A stretch of 64,000 bases of DNA from Patella vulgata (Eukaryota > Mollusca > Gastropoda > Patellidae). How positions within the stretch are numbered: position 1 is the stretch's first letter; every line of letters starts with the position of its first letter. Below the pieces are notes generated by a model, which saw only the letters and a program-made list of their open reading frames with translations, did not search any database and was not told where the DNA came from. Location of the stretch: contig NC_065881.2 of NCBI RefSeq assembly GCF_932274485.2, positions 45,518,702-45,582,701 on the forward strand, given 5' to 3'. The position numbers were made by a program, and so were the translations under genes. Positions 11,101 through 26,100 of the stretch are shown here, piece by piece.

Positions 11101-14100
11101 TATCGGATTGTAACTTCCTGAATTATGGCCCTTGATTGTATGAAAAATCGATTTTGCTGGTTAACTGTTTGGAGCATCCTGCCATAGGCTGCAAATTGAT
11201 TCAGGTCAATGCAGGAGCAAGTTTCTACTTTAGTTCTTGTCTGTGATATCACTCCTGTGGAAACATATTATGTTAAACCACCAGCTACTACTACTTAACA
11301 GCAGAATCATTTGACATTGTATCTCAAAAGCACAGTTGCGCAATAATTTAGCCATTTCTATTGGAATCTAGATAAAACACAGTATTTAAAAGTTGACATT
11401 CTACTCTGATCTATATATTTCAGTTCTGAGAAAGCACATTTAGGAGAGATGCAACCTAAGAAACAGCCACAAAAGAAAGAAAAATTATTGACACCATCAG
11501 AAAGAATGAAACTCAACAAGCTACGTAAAGTTGAAGAGGAAAGAAGCAGATTAAGGTTCTCGTTTGGATTAATTATGAAATATTCTGTTTTAAAATATCT
11601 GCCAATTTATTTGCTAAGTTAGATGTTATGCAAATACAGAAAACAAGAATAGTAATAAATTTAAACAATTTATTTGCAGAAAGGGGGAAGCATCTACATC
11701 TAGAGTTGCACCCCACCCCAATAAGTTTGTGGCAAATTGAGTTTGGATATTTATCTCAAGATAAAAAACAACAAAATAACATAGTAACAATAACTAATGA
11801 ATGTGTCTTAATTAAGCAAAATCTTATCATAAAATAACAATAGAATGATAATGATGAAATTATAACAATAAACTAGATATACTTAAACGTTAAGTGGGGC
11901 AGCCGTCACCCTCTCCTAACTTAAAATCACAACATTAACAAACATTGATTAGAGCTATGTTGTTAGATCAGTTGCAACATATAGGTATATCTGGAATAAT
12001 GATAATATTCCCAATTGCCCGGATTACATAATTTTAACATACTATCATTCACAAAAACAATTCTCATTATGGTCGAAACACGTATTGTTTTCGTAAGTGT
12101 TTTTATTATTTTTTTTTATTATTATTTTTTTTTTTCTGGAATTTGTCAGTTTGTGCAACCAAAACTGTACATGCTGCAAAGATTCTGCCAACGTAGATGT
12201 AATTGGCCTCTGTGGATCTAATTATTAAATATAAATTGGGTCATTTTTGACAAACAGGAAGTGTTTTACAGATGGGACAAAAAATAATCTCAGATTGCCC
12301 ATATCTCTGTTATTTTTCAGCGGATCTTGGTCGGGTTTCCATTTTTGGATTCTTTGGACGAATCCCATATGAGCTCTGACTGACTTTTTTTCGAAATTCG
12401 GAAGTTCGCTCAATTAGATTTAGCATCAAAGATTTGTGAAAGTTTTCTTCATTTTTTCGACATTCAAGATGGTGTATCTCCGTCAATATTTGAGATATCA
12501 AGTGGAAACTTGGTAGGAATAAAGAACACATCGATGCCTTTAAAATGGCATATTCAAAAAATTTTGTAACCATTTCCGGAAATATTCGGAAATTACCTAA
12601 AATGGCATATGGTGGTGTTAGCCCCAGATATTATCTTTTATTTTCAGAGACCTTGTTCCATAACATTTTCAACCGTTTGACTGAGGTTGTAAATTAGGGA
12701 CTGCGGCCCCTACGATTTATTTATGAACAGCTGGTAGACGGGAATGCAGTCTCTAAATCTTTGTATGAAATTTCTGGTAAATCTGGGACTGCAGCTCCTA
12801 CGATTTATTTATGAACTGCTGGTAGACCCAGGACTGTGGGGCCTACAATCTATGTATGAAACTCTGGTAAATCCGGGACTGCAGCATCTACAGTTTACTT
12901 ATGAAATGTTGGTAGACCCTTGACTACATCCCCTGCGATCTACTTATGAAATGCTGTAAATTCGGGACTGCGGCCCCTGTGATCAACATGATGATTAATT
13001 AGGTAAAGAGCTGTGTCCTATTTACTTTACCAAAAACTAAGTTCCAGCAAAGAAATGTAAGGCTGTGGCTCAGGGATCTTAATGGGCTGTTTTTTGTCAG
13101 CTTTAGCCGCTTGATGCTCAATCAAGCCGATTGGTAAAACAATGAACCAGCCACTATGGTATCATAGATCAACCTACTTTTAACCAAATTTTTACGGGTT
13201 AATTATTACTTGTTAATTAAGTAGTCAATCAACTTGCTTTTTGGCTACAATAACAGTCATACCATAGTAAGAATCGGCCCCATGGTTCATAATTCGAGTA
13301 ATTAGCACAAGTCACGGTAATTTTAATAATCCGGTAAAAAAAACCAAACAAACTTGCTGATTATTTATAACAGGCTCAGTAAGGAAATAAGCCACATGGC
13401 AATCGAATACCGGTAGATATTAAAATAATAATTGAATTATAATTTAATGATTTCACTGACCAGTTGAATATAATCCTCGGATAGAACACAGAATACACCG
13501 AGAAACAGTCATTAATAATATATTATGAATCTCCAGTGCCGAAACCCTGATGACATGTGACATCGGTTGGAATTAAGTCAATAAACCAGCGATGCTAGTT
13601 TTAGTTTTAAATAGCGTTTACCGTTATGTTTTTTTTTATTTTATACACCTGACAGAGGCGTAATTTTTATACGCCCACATTTTCATGTGGATGCATATTG
13701 TCGTAGCCCCTGTCCGTCCGTTCATAATTTGTTTGTGGATACTCTACAGGTCACAATTCTTATCCGATTTTGACGAAACTTAAAATATAGGTCTATCTCC
13801 CAATGTTCTCGGTTCCCTTTGATATAGCATATATTGGACGATAACTTCATGGAGTATGGCCCCTGATTGTTCGAAAAAACACGTTTTGAACTTGTGGACA
13901 ATCTAGAGGTCACAATTTTCATCCGATTTTGATGAAACTTGAAATGTATGTTTATAACCCAAAAGTCTTGGTTCCTTTCGATATTTGCGCATATTTAATT
14001 GTAACTTCCTGAATTATGGCCCCTGATTGTATGAAAAATTGCTTTTTTACTTTGTGGCCCCGATAGAGGTCACAATTATTATCCAATTTAAAAACCGTTT

Positions 14101-17100
14101 GAACATATCCCTGTTACACCCTTATGATGGCCGAGTTCGAATTTTCGTGAAAATCGGACCTAAACTGCCTTACAAAATGGCCGCCCCTCGTACGCAAATA
14201 GTGTAAATATGGTATCAAGTCACAATGTTGATCCGATTTTGTAGAAAGTTGAAATATATCTTTATAACCCAAAGATCTTGGTTTTGGTTGATATTCGTGC
14301 ATATCAGATTGTAACTTCCTGAATTACGACCCTTGCTTTTATGAAGAATCGCTTTTTGTTTAGATTGTTCTCTATCCATCTCTTCCAAAATGTGGACTTA
14401 TTCTGCCTGGCATATGGAATTTAATTTTAAAGCCATTTTTTATCATGGACGAATTAATAAAAACATTTGCAAGTTATGTGATAGAACCCCCCCCCCCCCC
14501 CTACAAATTGTGATATAAAGAAATACCATGGTGCCATATCAGCTTATATCCATTGAAAAAAAACAGTAATTTATTCTATCTGTACATGAATTAAATATGG
14601 ATAATTTTCCAAAAGGTGTACCCGTTTGTCGTTATTTTTGTGGTAATTACATACAGTAGAATACGATATTCCTCATAACAAATACCAAGAATTATTTTTG
14701 TTGAAGTTTGGTTATATTAAAGGGAATGGAAGCTTAAAATTTTAAAACCCAGTTTCTACTGGGACCTCATTTGACCCAATTCTGGCCAGTTTGTTTCAAA
14801 ATGGATCAAGAATCCTGCTGTGGCCACTAATAATATTAAAAGTGACAAATGAACAATTGTTACACTAATAATTATACATCAAACTATCTAAGGGAGGCCA
14901 TAAGAATTGATTCATAATATATATACAGATATGTAAAACTTTCCAATTAAGGGGATGAATGGTGGGATTTTCATACACATTAATAATTTGGCTGTTTGGC
15001 ATGACCCAGAGAGCTAACCAGACGAGACTGCGCTGTGAAGTGCACATGTACAAATACTCTAACCATTGCGCATGATCCGATTGCTTTAGTGTCATCAACT
15101 CAATATGGACCAAGTTACAAATAATAATTAATTGATAAATCAATTGATGTAATTTTTTTTCATTGGTTATTGTCAATTTCAAAGAAAAATTACTTTAAAT
15201 GGGAATCGTTTTAAAATGAAATGTTTTCTATTCATCGTATTAACATTTAGGTAATTGGTTATTGTCAATTTCAAAGAAAAATTACTTTAAATGGGAATCG
15301 TTTTAAAATGAAATGTTTTGTATTCATCGTATTAACATTTAGGTAATGTGTTATTTTATTTAGTCAACATGCAAAGGAAAACTTCCTGGAAAATCAAGAA
15401 AGAAAATCTGAAATCCGGAACACCATGTCTAAAACTATTGTAAGTATTTACCAGCTGAAAAGTTATGAACAAATTTTAAAATTCCGAAAAATAACACTAA
15501 AAAAAAGACTCAAAAATAACATTAAAAAAAAGACCGAAAAATGCTGAAAATATATCGAAAAATATAGAGAAAAAAAAATTTGATACTAATTACCAACTAG
15601 AACTGCGACGCAGTAATGACGGGGGTTTCACCAGTGCCACGTTACCCTTGAACTTATGTCACCTACGGTGCTACGTTACCCTTCAACTTATGTCACTTCT
15701 GGTACCAATGGAACCGATAAACAGATTTCCACATAAACATTGCAGACGTTCCATTTATACATTTGTTACCATGTGTTACATATGTCAAAACAGTGATCTT
15801 GACAAAATTTCTTACTAACTTACCGCTAAGTTAGTTGAATTTCTAATGGGAAATTAAAATGCAAAAAAAAATCTTAAAAAGTGATCCTGACAAAATTGGT
15901 TATTTGTCAACAAGGGAAGATGCTAGAAGCAATTTTTGGACATCTATATGATCGTATTGATTCAATCTATATGTCCGTTGGAGTCAAATATAATGTTAAA
16001 CGAATAATAAATATAACTCACTTCAAAAAAATGTTTGTTTTGAAGGCTAAAAATACAGTTTTTGCCAAAATAACATTACTTCCTGTAATAATGAAAATGT
16101 TAAATTAGTTCTATGAAATTAGAAATCGAATAATAATTGCCACTTTTATAGATCAAAAACCTTGAAAAGTGACTGGAAGAAAATCATCTATTTCTCTGCA
16201 ACCGTACAAGTTAGAAACCATTTTGTGGTATCTGTATGATTGTTTGGGTTCATTCTATTTGTTGATTGGAATCAAATATCATAATTTTAAAAACATTACA
16301 AATCAGACTCATTTGAATAAGATATCTGTTTTGAAGGCTAAATAATGTCATTTCCGTTAAAATGGTTTGACCTATTCAAAATTGGCATTAGGCATTAAAT
16401 GGTAAAATAAAATTTGAAAATCGAATAATAATTGACTCCTTTACAGTCAAAATAACATGAAAAGTGACACACGCAAAATTGCCTATATCTCGGCAACTGC
16501 TCATAACACAAACTAATTTTCACATACATTCTCTTCGTATGGATGATTGCTATGAGTTTATGAATGCTACGAAGAAATATTTTAAAATAAGACGCTGAAT
16601 TGGTTGTAAATATCTTAATTTTACACCTTTTATCACCTTTTAATCAAAATAGTCCCAAAACGAAGTCGAAATTAAAAAAACTGAGTCCGTTGTTTTGTGC
16701 GCCTTTGCATGGCGCATCCTTTTGGTAATATCAAATTTGAAAAAAGTAATAATAGACTGGCCACAGCTAAATGAGTCGGAATGCGCACAAATCAATAATG
16801 AGATAAAGACAAAATAAGTAAAAATATTGATTTTGATCGAAATTGAGATTTTTACAAAAATGAGTCTATAAATATACTATCTATCGACACAATAGATCAA
16901 AATAGCAATAAATGATTTTAGAACACCTTTATTTGGACGTTTTGTAAGAGTACCGTGTTCTTAAGTCTGTCCTATTTCTTAAAATTCTCTGCGGAATTAG
17001 CTATATTCTCTAGTTTACAAATATAACCAAAATATTGTCGATGAATTTATTTTGAATTGATACAATCAAGTTTTAAAACCCCTAAAAATGTAAACAAACT

Positions 17101-20100
17101 CTGCTTGTTGCTATGCTGTCTACACAACTCGCTTACTGATTGGCCCAGACACTGTGTGCAAAATACGTGGCTGACTTGAGCGATAATGTTTCGGGGTACC
17201 TACATGCGATTCAACTGTCACGAATCAATGATAAAGCCATCGACAACTTATTATTTACTCTGAATAATTAATCCAAGCGGTGATTATTTGATATCTCGTT
17301 TCATCTTTAAAAAAATAATTTATAGGCCTAGAAAGGAAATAAACAAAATGGCCATTAATTTTCTTTTCAAAGAGAATTTTATTGGTACCTGAATTCCGTT
17401 TACTTTCGCTTCTTCATACGGCATGCAAAGTAAGGAATTCATATTGCCGAAATGCGACGATTCTCGAGTGGGAAACAGTCTGCCAATGTTTAATTACACT
17501 GCCGCCAAAATGCACGAAAGTGAACGTAAGTATAATAGACCTGTCGTACACGCAAAACCTTTGATGATTACCCAATCAACAACTTTAATCTTCTGACCAC
17601 TAGCTGGCACTAAGGTGCTAATTAATTGATGAGATTAACTCTCACCAAAGTTATAATACATGTATACAAAACATAGACTAATGTATAGATTGTTCTTCAG
17701 TATAACACTCCTATGAATATGCCGCATGTGTTGTGGATGTTTCGTTACGAAACGAGAGCATTTACCACGATTTTCATCTTCAGCACCCTTGAAATCCTAA
17801 ATAAAAAAAATATTAAACGACAAAATAGCAAATAAATGGCGGAAATCGCTGGATCAAATTTTTACTCTGATTGTCGTCTCAACACCCCTGAAAACCATGG
17901 AAAGATATATTCAACGACAAAACAGCAAATAATAACCTGGTTTTGGAACATACCAAATCTTTGACTTGCTTTTTCTCAAAACCTACTTTTGTGAGTTGGG
18001 TAGCTTCTAATGGACACAGCTCAGTCAATTTTTGTCCGATTCAAACAAACTATACATCAAATTGAAGGAAATGAGTTGGAGAATGTGACAATAACAATAA
18101 CTCAATTTACAAAATTCCCTCATTGTGACTCATTATGCCATGGGGGGTCACATATTTGCTTTCAAAAACTGTCAGAATTGTAGTTTTTGCTAAATTTACC
18201 GGTAACAAAAAAAAATTACATTTTGGACCACAGAGCATATGTTTTATACATATCAAACAATAAATAATTATTCTAGAACCCATAAACTGAATTGGCCAAT
18301 AGTGGCCAAGGAAAATTATGGAGACAAAAATTGTTCGTATTTTTTCTCAAATCACATTTCCCTTTAATTCTGGGTAAAACGCAATAAAAAGATATTCATA
18401 AATAAAAAAGTTTTTTGTCAAAATTTATAAATTTTCAAATTTTGGCGCCTAATATCTCCGAAGATTCGTCGAAAATAAAACATCTAAAGAACCCTAAAAA
18501 ATCTGAAACCCTAAATACCAAAAAATCACTGAATACCAAGAAAAACAACATGATTACTGAAAAAACCCTAAATACTGTAATACTGAAAAATCAGGGACCC
18601 CATTGGGTTCCTGGTTTCCAAGCCTCCAAGCCTTCCCAAACCCGACTTGCATTGGCTCATTTGGGCACCCATCTCCTAGTAGGGCTTCCCGGAACCCGAT
18701 CAGGGCCCGATTCCTAGAAAATTCTTAAGCACATCCTTGTGCTTAGATTGTAAGTAGACTTCAAGGTAAGCACAAGCACATTCTTGTTTTTTCCAAGAAA
18801 ATACTTATGGGGCTGTCACACATTGACGTATAGCATCAGCGTATGCCGACGTATGAGAAATTTAGCAAACACGCTGGTGTACGTTGAATACGTTATGGGT
18901 ACGTTTTTAACAAGTTACGAGCACACTGAAAAACGATGGTATAAGTTGTTGTACGCCGATTGCTGCCCAGAATTTTTGTGCATGCATAACATTTTCAGCG
19001 TATGCCGACGTATTGCTTACACATGAGGCGTAGGTTAGAAGTACGCGACAGGTAAGTTATGCACGCGTTCACGCACGTTACATGTAAGTTGACATACGTC
19101 GGCTACCAGCAGGGCAATTGAGCCGCGTGCGCGTAACTTATTTCTAAGCAACATACTTCTGACGTCTTTAGAAGTTACTGAACGTGTTTGAAACGGGTGT
19201 AGAGATGAGCATGTGCAGAAGTCTACAATCATGGCGGACCCTGAGAGGCTGCAACGAGAGTACCAAATGGATTGAGAGGAGCTCCAACACGCTATGCATA
19301 AGTTAGGCATAAGTTAGACTAACGCTGTGCATGAGTTCCGCATAAGTCAAGAATGCTAAAAATTCGCTGGGCACACGTTGTCATGTGCTTGTGTAAGTTA
19401 TGTTTACGTTGGGGATAAGTTATAAATAAGTTACTCATACGTTAAACATAGGTTATATATTCGTTCAGCGCGTTAGAAGTACGTTATATATGCATCCAAA
19501 AAGAGTGTCCTCTTGATTTTTAAATTCAGCTTCAGCGGATGCCAGCGTGTTGGATAATTACTTCATACGTCGGAATAAGTTGTCTAAAACGTTATATTGT
19601 GACAGGCCCATAAAGCACAACTTTGTTCTTAAACATTTTCAATCTAAGTACAAGTCCCAAGCAAGGTATACAGCTTGCTTACCAACCTTAAGTCTGTTTT
19701 TTCTTCAAACAAGATGGCTGACCGTAGAGATATTCAACAGCATTTCCTACATCTTTTGATACCAAAGAGACAATTAAAAGACAAATAAAATCCTTTAGAA
19801 ACATATTCTCGAGAAGGATACTATATAGAAAATTTTGCTTCTACCCTGAAACCATTTGATTTATTTGCCAATTAGTAAACAACACAAACACGGGCTACTT
19901 TAAGATCAGGCGTTCTCACAATTATACCATCTGTTTGCACATGCTTGTGTTTTTTAGTTTATGGCAAATTTTATATGTGTATAGGGGACATGTCAAATGC
20001 ATCTTAATTGACCATTTGCTGAGAAGTTAAAGTCATTGATCTATTAATAACTTTATGCAGTCGACCAATTTATGACGTAATTGGCATACCAAACTTGTTT

Positions 20101-23100
20101 TTATGATGTTAGAGAGCATCATAGTCTCAATTTACCAGTCACGGTGTGCTTTGACTTGTGCTTACATAAGAATGGTCTTTAGAATTTTCTAGAGACAGTA
20201 TTTTATAAAGTTTCTTGTGTAAGAAAAAGTGAAGCATAACTTATTGCTTACTTTAAGAATTTTCTAGGAACCGGGCCCTGAGCCATCACTGTGCTCATGG
20301 ATTGCTAATTACATTCCTGTGCTCCTAATTGGCTTGTAGCACCAATGGTCACTTGCCTGGATCCCAGGGTAGTCCATTGAACAAACTGAACACCTGTTAG
20401 GACCCATCATCTCCACTGTGTCTCAGGAAGTGGTTCTAGGAAAGTTACCCATGGACAACAGCCCCCTGACAACGATTTTTATGTGTGACCCTAGAGTACC
20501 CACAATTCTTATGCGTGGCTTGGGGGAGGGGGTAATTTGTCAGGGGGTAGTTGTCCAGGGATAATTGTGTGGGGCTAATTGTCCTAGAACAAGTTTCCTG
20601 GGATTCATGCATTGCATGTGACCATCGGAGTACAGGAAGGTCATTGGCAGGCCACAGCACAATGGGGCCTCAATTCGGGTCACGGGAAGCCCTACTAGGA
20701 ACTCATGGCCCAAATGGGCCAATACAATCAGGGTGTGGGAAGGCTTGGAACCCAATAGAGTCCCTTAATTTTTCAGTGTTTTGGTATTTAGGTATCTTTC
20801 AGTAATTAGAGTTTCACACTGCATAGCCAGTGTGAAACACTATTGTTTTTGTTCTTATTCTTATTATTATTATTATTATTTTTCCATTTGAGCATATCTC
20901 AGAAACTACTTGTCGGATCGATTCGATGCCTTCGGTTTTACTGGGAAAGTGGGTTTGACTTAAATTTTAAAGCTATGCGAAATGTCCGAAATCACCAAAC
21001 TGTCTGATTGTAATATTTGATACATTTTGACATAGCCAGAGACAAGGCACATAGCTAAGGTTCTTTGGATTTTTTATTTTAGACGAATCTTCGGAGATAT
21101 TAGGCGCCAAATTTTGAAAATTTAAATTTTTACGAAAATTTTTTTTATTAATGAATATTTTTATGTGGTATTTTACCAAGGGTTAAAGGGTCATCTGATT
21201 TGACAAAAAATCCGTATTTTTCCTTGGCCCCCATTGGCTAATTCAGTTTTTCAGTCCTGGATTAATTATTTATTGTTTGATTTGTATAAAACCAAGTTCA
21301 TATGTTCCGCGGTCCAAAATGTCATTTTTTTTGTTACCGGTACATTTTCCTTTCGGCAACGGAAGTAACATAAATTTAGCAAAAACTGCAATTTTGAGAG
21401 TTCGGTACCACTTTTTGAAAGCAAATATTATTTTTTTCAAATCTGGTATGACTGAAAGGGTTTGCCCTGTTAATGCGCAGAAATCATCTCGCTCAGTTTT
21501 TTAATTTTTATTTCGTTTTCGGATCATTTCGATTTAAAGGTGAAAAAATGTGAAAAAATGAGCTATTGACAACCCATTCAGGCTTTTCATATTTTAAAAT
21601 ATTTCTTCGCAACTTTCATAAACTAGTAGCAATAATCCATACGAAGAGAATGTATGTGAAAATTAATTTGTAATATGAACAGTTGCCGAGAAATGGGCAA
21701 TTTTGTACGAGTCACTTTTTACGCTAGTTTGCCTGTATAAGAGTCAATTATTATTCGATTTTCATAAAAGTGACACCATTTGATGCGTAATGTCAATTTT
21801 AACAAGGTCAAACCAATTTAACATTTTCAATGTCACCGGAAATGACGTAATTTGGACAAAAAATGTATTTATAACCTTCAAAACCAGTAATTTATTCAAA
21901 TGAGTCTTATTTGTTATTTGTTTAAAATTTTGATATTTGATTCCAATCTACTAATAGAATGAACCCAAACGATCATATAGATATCACAAAATGGTTTCCA
22001 ACTTGTTCAGTTGCGAAGAAATAGACGATTTTCAACAGGTAACTTTTCAAGGTTTTTGGTCCATAAAAGTGTCAATTATTATTCGATTTTCATAAAATTC
22101 CCCGTGTGTGATACCTAATGCCATTTACGATTTCATACAAGTAATTTAACACTTTTAGTGTTACCGGAAGTAACGTCATTGTGGCAAAAACTGTATTTTT
22201 AGCCTTCAAAACAGATATTTTATTCAAAGGAGTCTGATTTGTATTGTTTTTAAAATTATGATATTTGATTCCAATCAACAAATAGAATGAACCCACATGA
22301 TCATACAAATACCAAAAAATGGTTTCTAACTTGTACGGTTGCAGAGAAATAGACGATTTTCTACAAGTCACTTTTCAAGGATTTTGGTCTATAAAAGTGG
22401 CAAATATTATTCGATTTCTAATTTCATAGAACTAATTTAACATTTTCATTATTACGGGAAGTAATGTTATTTTGGCAAAAACTGTATTTTTAGCCTTCAA
22501 AACAAACATTTTTTTGAAGTGAGTTATATTTATTATTCATTTAATTAACATTATATTTGACTCCAACGGACATATAGATTGAATCAATACGATCATATAG
22601 ATGTCCAAATTTTCACCATGTGATGCCTTATGCTATTTCTGATTTCATGAAACTAATTTAACATGTTCATTATCACCAGAAGTAATGTAATGTTGTCAGG
22701 ATCACTTACATGTAATGAATGTATACAATGAATTGATATTGCCGGATTTGGTTGATTCTGCGTACATTTTATGTGATGTGTGCAATGCTTAAATGGAAAC
22801 CTGTTTAATGGTTTCATCGGTACCGGAAGTGACATATGTTCAAGGGTAACAGGGCACCGGTGAAACCCGTCATTACTGCATCGCAGTTCTAGTTATTATT
22901 GTTTTTTCAGTATTTAGTGATTTTTCGGTAAATAGGCGCTTTTTACAGATTCTGGGGGTAATTATTATCAAAAATTATTTTTCGGTATTTTTCTGATTTT
23001 TTGGGGGGGTCAATAGTACAGCCGGTATTTACTTAATCTTATTGGCAGGTAGGCTGTCTTCTATGAAAGATGAAATGGGACAATCATCAGTTTAAAATAT

Positions 23101-26100
23101 TGCATTCACATATAAAATGTTGAAACACAAATCATGAGTATTGTCCCATTTCAATGTCCCCTCACTGCTGTGTTATAACAGCTTTGTTTGTATACATTTG
23201 TATTTGACGGCCAAATGAAGGATTGTACCAGTGGCATGACTACTCCTTTGTGAGAACATCTTGAACCACATTTTCAGATAAATGAAATTTAAAAGTTCAG
23301 ATGGCAATAAATAGCAGTTAGAACGATTTTCGATTATAATTATAGGCACCAGTGTGGGTAGGTGGAGAAGGAGAAGGGGAAAGTATAAAGAAAATGCTGT
23401 CCCGTGGCTCTGCTAAGATTCACAAAGAACGCCAAGCTACTACTCTATCTGAAGCAGGTAGTATTTCATATATAGTTCTTAGAGTAAATACTGACAGGAA
23501 CTTAAAATGCAATTCCTGTGGTGGGACCTATCCTCAGCAAACAGTTTATGCTACTAATAAAATGGTGTCCCATTCATGTGTGAATTCATGTTTTGCGTTT
23601 AATTTAGTTTGGATATTTTATGATCTGAATGGTGCCTAACATTCATGTTTGAATTCCTGTTTTGATATTTAATTTAGTATGGATATTTTATGATCTGAAT
23701 GGTGCCTAACTATATATTATATATAGATTTAATAAGAAGATTGTGTAGTCGAGATGATAATGAAGATGAAACTGATGATTATCATCAACAAAGTTACACA
23801 CTAAATAGTAGACCTTCTTTGTTCGAAGATCGACCAATTACTCCCATGAAAAATACAATGGTTTACGACAGACTACATTCTACTCTGGATTTTGAAGATG
23901 GTAAATGTACTTTCATACATACATACTGTTCATTAATTGGACAGCATATAGACTTGTTCTTAATATACTAGTACTTTCCTATTTGTAATGTGAAGAAATC
24001 GATTTAAATAATATCTGAACAAATTTTTATACGCCCACATTTTCATGTGGACGTATATTGCCATAGTCCCTGTCAGTCTGTCTGGACATGCGTCCGTCCA
24101 CAATTTTGATCCGATTTAAAAAAAACCAAAACCTTCAAATATATCACCATTACACCATAATAATGGTTTAATTTGAATTTTGTAAAAATCGGACAGAAAC
24201 TGCCCGACAAAATGGCCGCTCCCTGTACGCAAATAGTGTTAAAGTATTTAATATCAAGGTTGTAGGCCACAATTTTTGTCCAATTTGTCCAGTTCGCACC
24301 CATCATTTGGCGGCAGCGAATCAACTCGCGGACCCATCATACCTGGCAATGGCATTAGCGAAGAAATATGCCAGATCAATCAACTGATTAAGCTTTCATA
24401 TTACATATGAAAGCTTATTGTTTCTGTTAAGATTATTATTGTTTTTTTTTTTTTGTGTTTTGTCCACAAATCGGATTTCTCAGAATCTAACCATAGGATC
24501 GTTCTGAAACTTTTACCTATCCCCCCAAAAATGGGTGGTGGCTGTTGATTAAATATATTTTCAAAACGTTTTACGAATCCGAAATCACCGAATTTTACGA
24601 AGGAATGCATTTGACCTACAATGCTGTAACTTTGTGACTATTTGACCTATTTTACTAATTCTTTTTTCTTTGAGTATCTTGAAACATTTACTTCAAATCT
24701 GCAATTTCGGATTTTGGCATTTCGAAAATTCGTCGCTGTCATTTCGAACCGGAAGTTATTACCAATTTGACAACTTCTTTAATAGTTGTGCGATTTTCGT
24801 GAAATTTAGAATGTTAGTAGATCTTGCCAATGCGACTTCAATGATGTCCTTGGAAATTTTCTAAATTATCTCCCCTTGGTGAAATTAAGGATCAAAGTTT
24901 TCAAAAAAATCGTCGAAATATAGGTCAGAATGACCTAAAAAAAAAATTCGATACTAGACAAGTAATTACTGATTCGTACACAAAATATGGAGTTTGTCGA
25001 TCGAACCGGAAGTGCCACCATCTTTAAACGTGAAAAATCAAGGCAACACAAATAAAATAAGTTGTGTCTCGGGCACCGCCCGCACGCAAAATTGGTTGCG
25101 CGTGCGGCCTATTTATTAGTCTTGATGAAAAATAAAAAATATGTAACGCCCGCCCGAACATCGATAAGCAAGTCATAAAAAATATATGCCGCATGTATCT
25201 ACATGCCCCATACGTGAATATCCATTCAAATGTATTAAACTGATTCAGATGTAAACGCTCATTTACGGGTCTTTTTTTATTGATATCGAAAGAACCTCCA
25301 TTTTTGTATCACGTGATTTTACTTACCTCCCCTTGTGAACTAGAATTTGATTCGTGTTAAACACCGAAAGTCATTGACAACAATGCAATGTATTTCAGTC
25401 ATTCGATCTTAATCGGCTCATTATTGCCGGCTTCAGTCGGTCCATGTTTGAAAAAATCCTACTTATAAAACAATGAATCGTAGAACAGGTTAATTATTAT
25501 AACTTGTGGCTACGAATACGATACGATGATAGTCACCATACCTTAGTCAGAATCTGGGTCATTAGCACATTTAACGGTAGTTTTGATAATCCGGAAAATA
25601 ATTATTGGATTACACATTTGATGGTTTTACTGACGAGTTGTTAGTTAAATTTAAATAGTCATTCGATATAAACCCCAGATAGAACACCGAATATCCTGAG
25701 AAACACACCGAATAACCTGAGAAACAGTCATTTCCCGAATCCCGATGACACGTGACATGCATTGGTTGGAATTAGGTCAATCATTATAAACCAGCGATAC
25801 TAGATTTAGATCGAAGTGTCGTTTATCGTGATGATTATTTTTGATACACATGCTGTCAGAGGCTTACTCTTTAAAATATTGTCGTTATTATGGACGGCTA
25901 TTAATAGTCGTACGGAATTTTATTTTAAACCAATTTCAATTATGGTTGTCACCATTACCATTAGTAAGCTAGTACAATACGTGAATTAAATATGGAAAAT
26001 TATTTTCCTTTCAGTCAGTGTACAGTGTTTGAGTAGACTTGATTTTTGGGTTTATGTTCTAAGTATGTTTAATATATAACTGAAAGCAAAACCGTAGACA

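Larger units (their letters stand above)
15597..22892. mobile_element. Foldback element FB4 filling a NEK11 intron
   Basis: The first bases CTAGAACTGCGACGCAGTAA recur inverted at the far end (CATTACTGCATCGCAGTT, CTAG at 22889-22892). Arms match along most of their length. For example, 16490-16600 matches the inverse of 21590-21710 (CACATACATTCTCTTCGTATG), and 18440-18480 matches the inverse of 21080-21120 (TTGGCGCCTAATATCTCCGA). The left arm runs to about 18726 with an unmatched 1.4-kb stretch (~16725-18125); the right arm is about 20255-22892. The arms differ at roughly one base in five by eye, so the element is old. The ends carry a small stem ACTGC-GAT-GCAGT. No transposase was seen. Confidence 0.8.
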
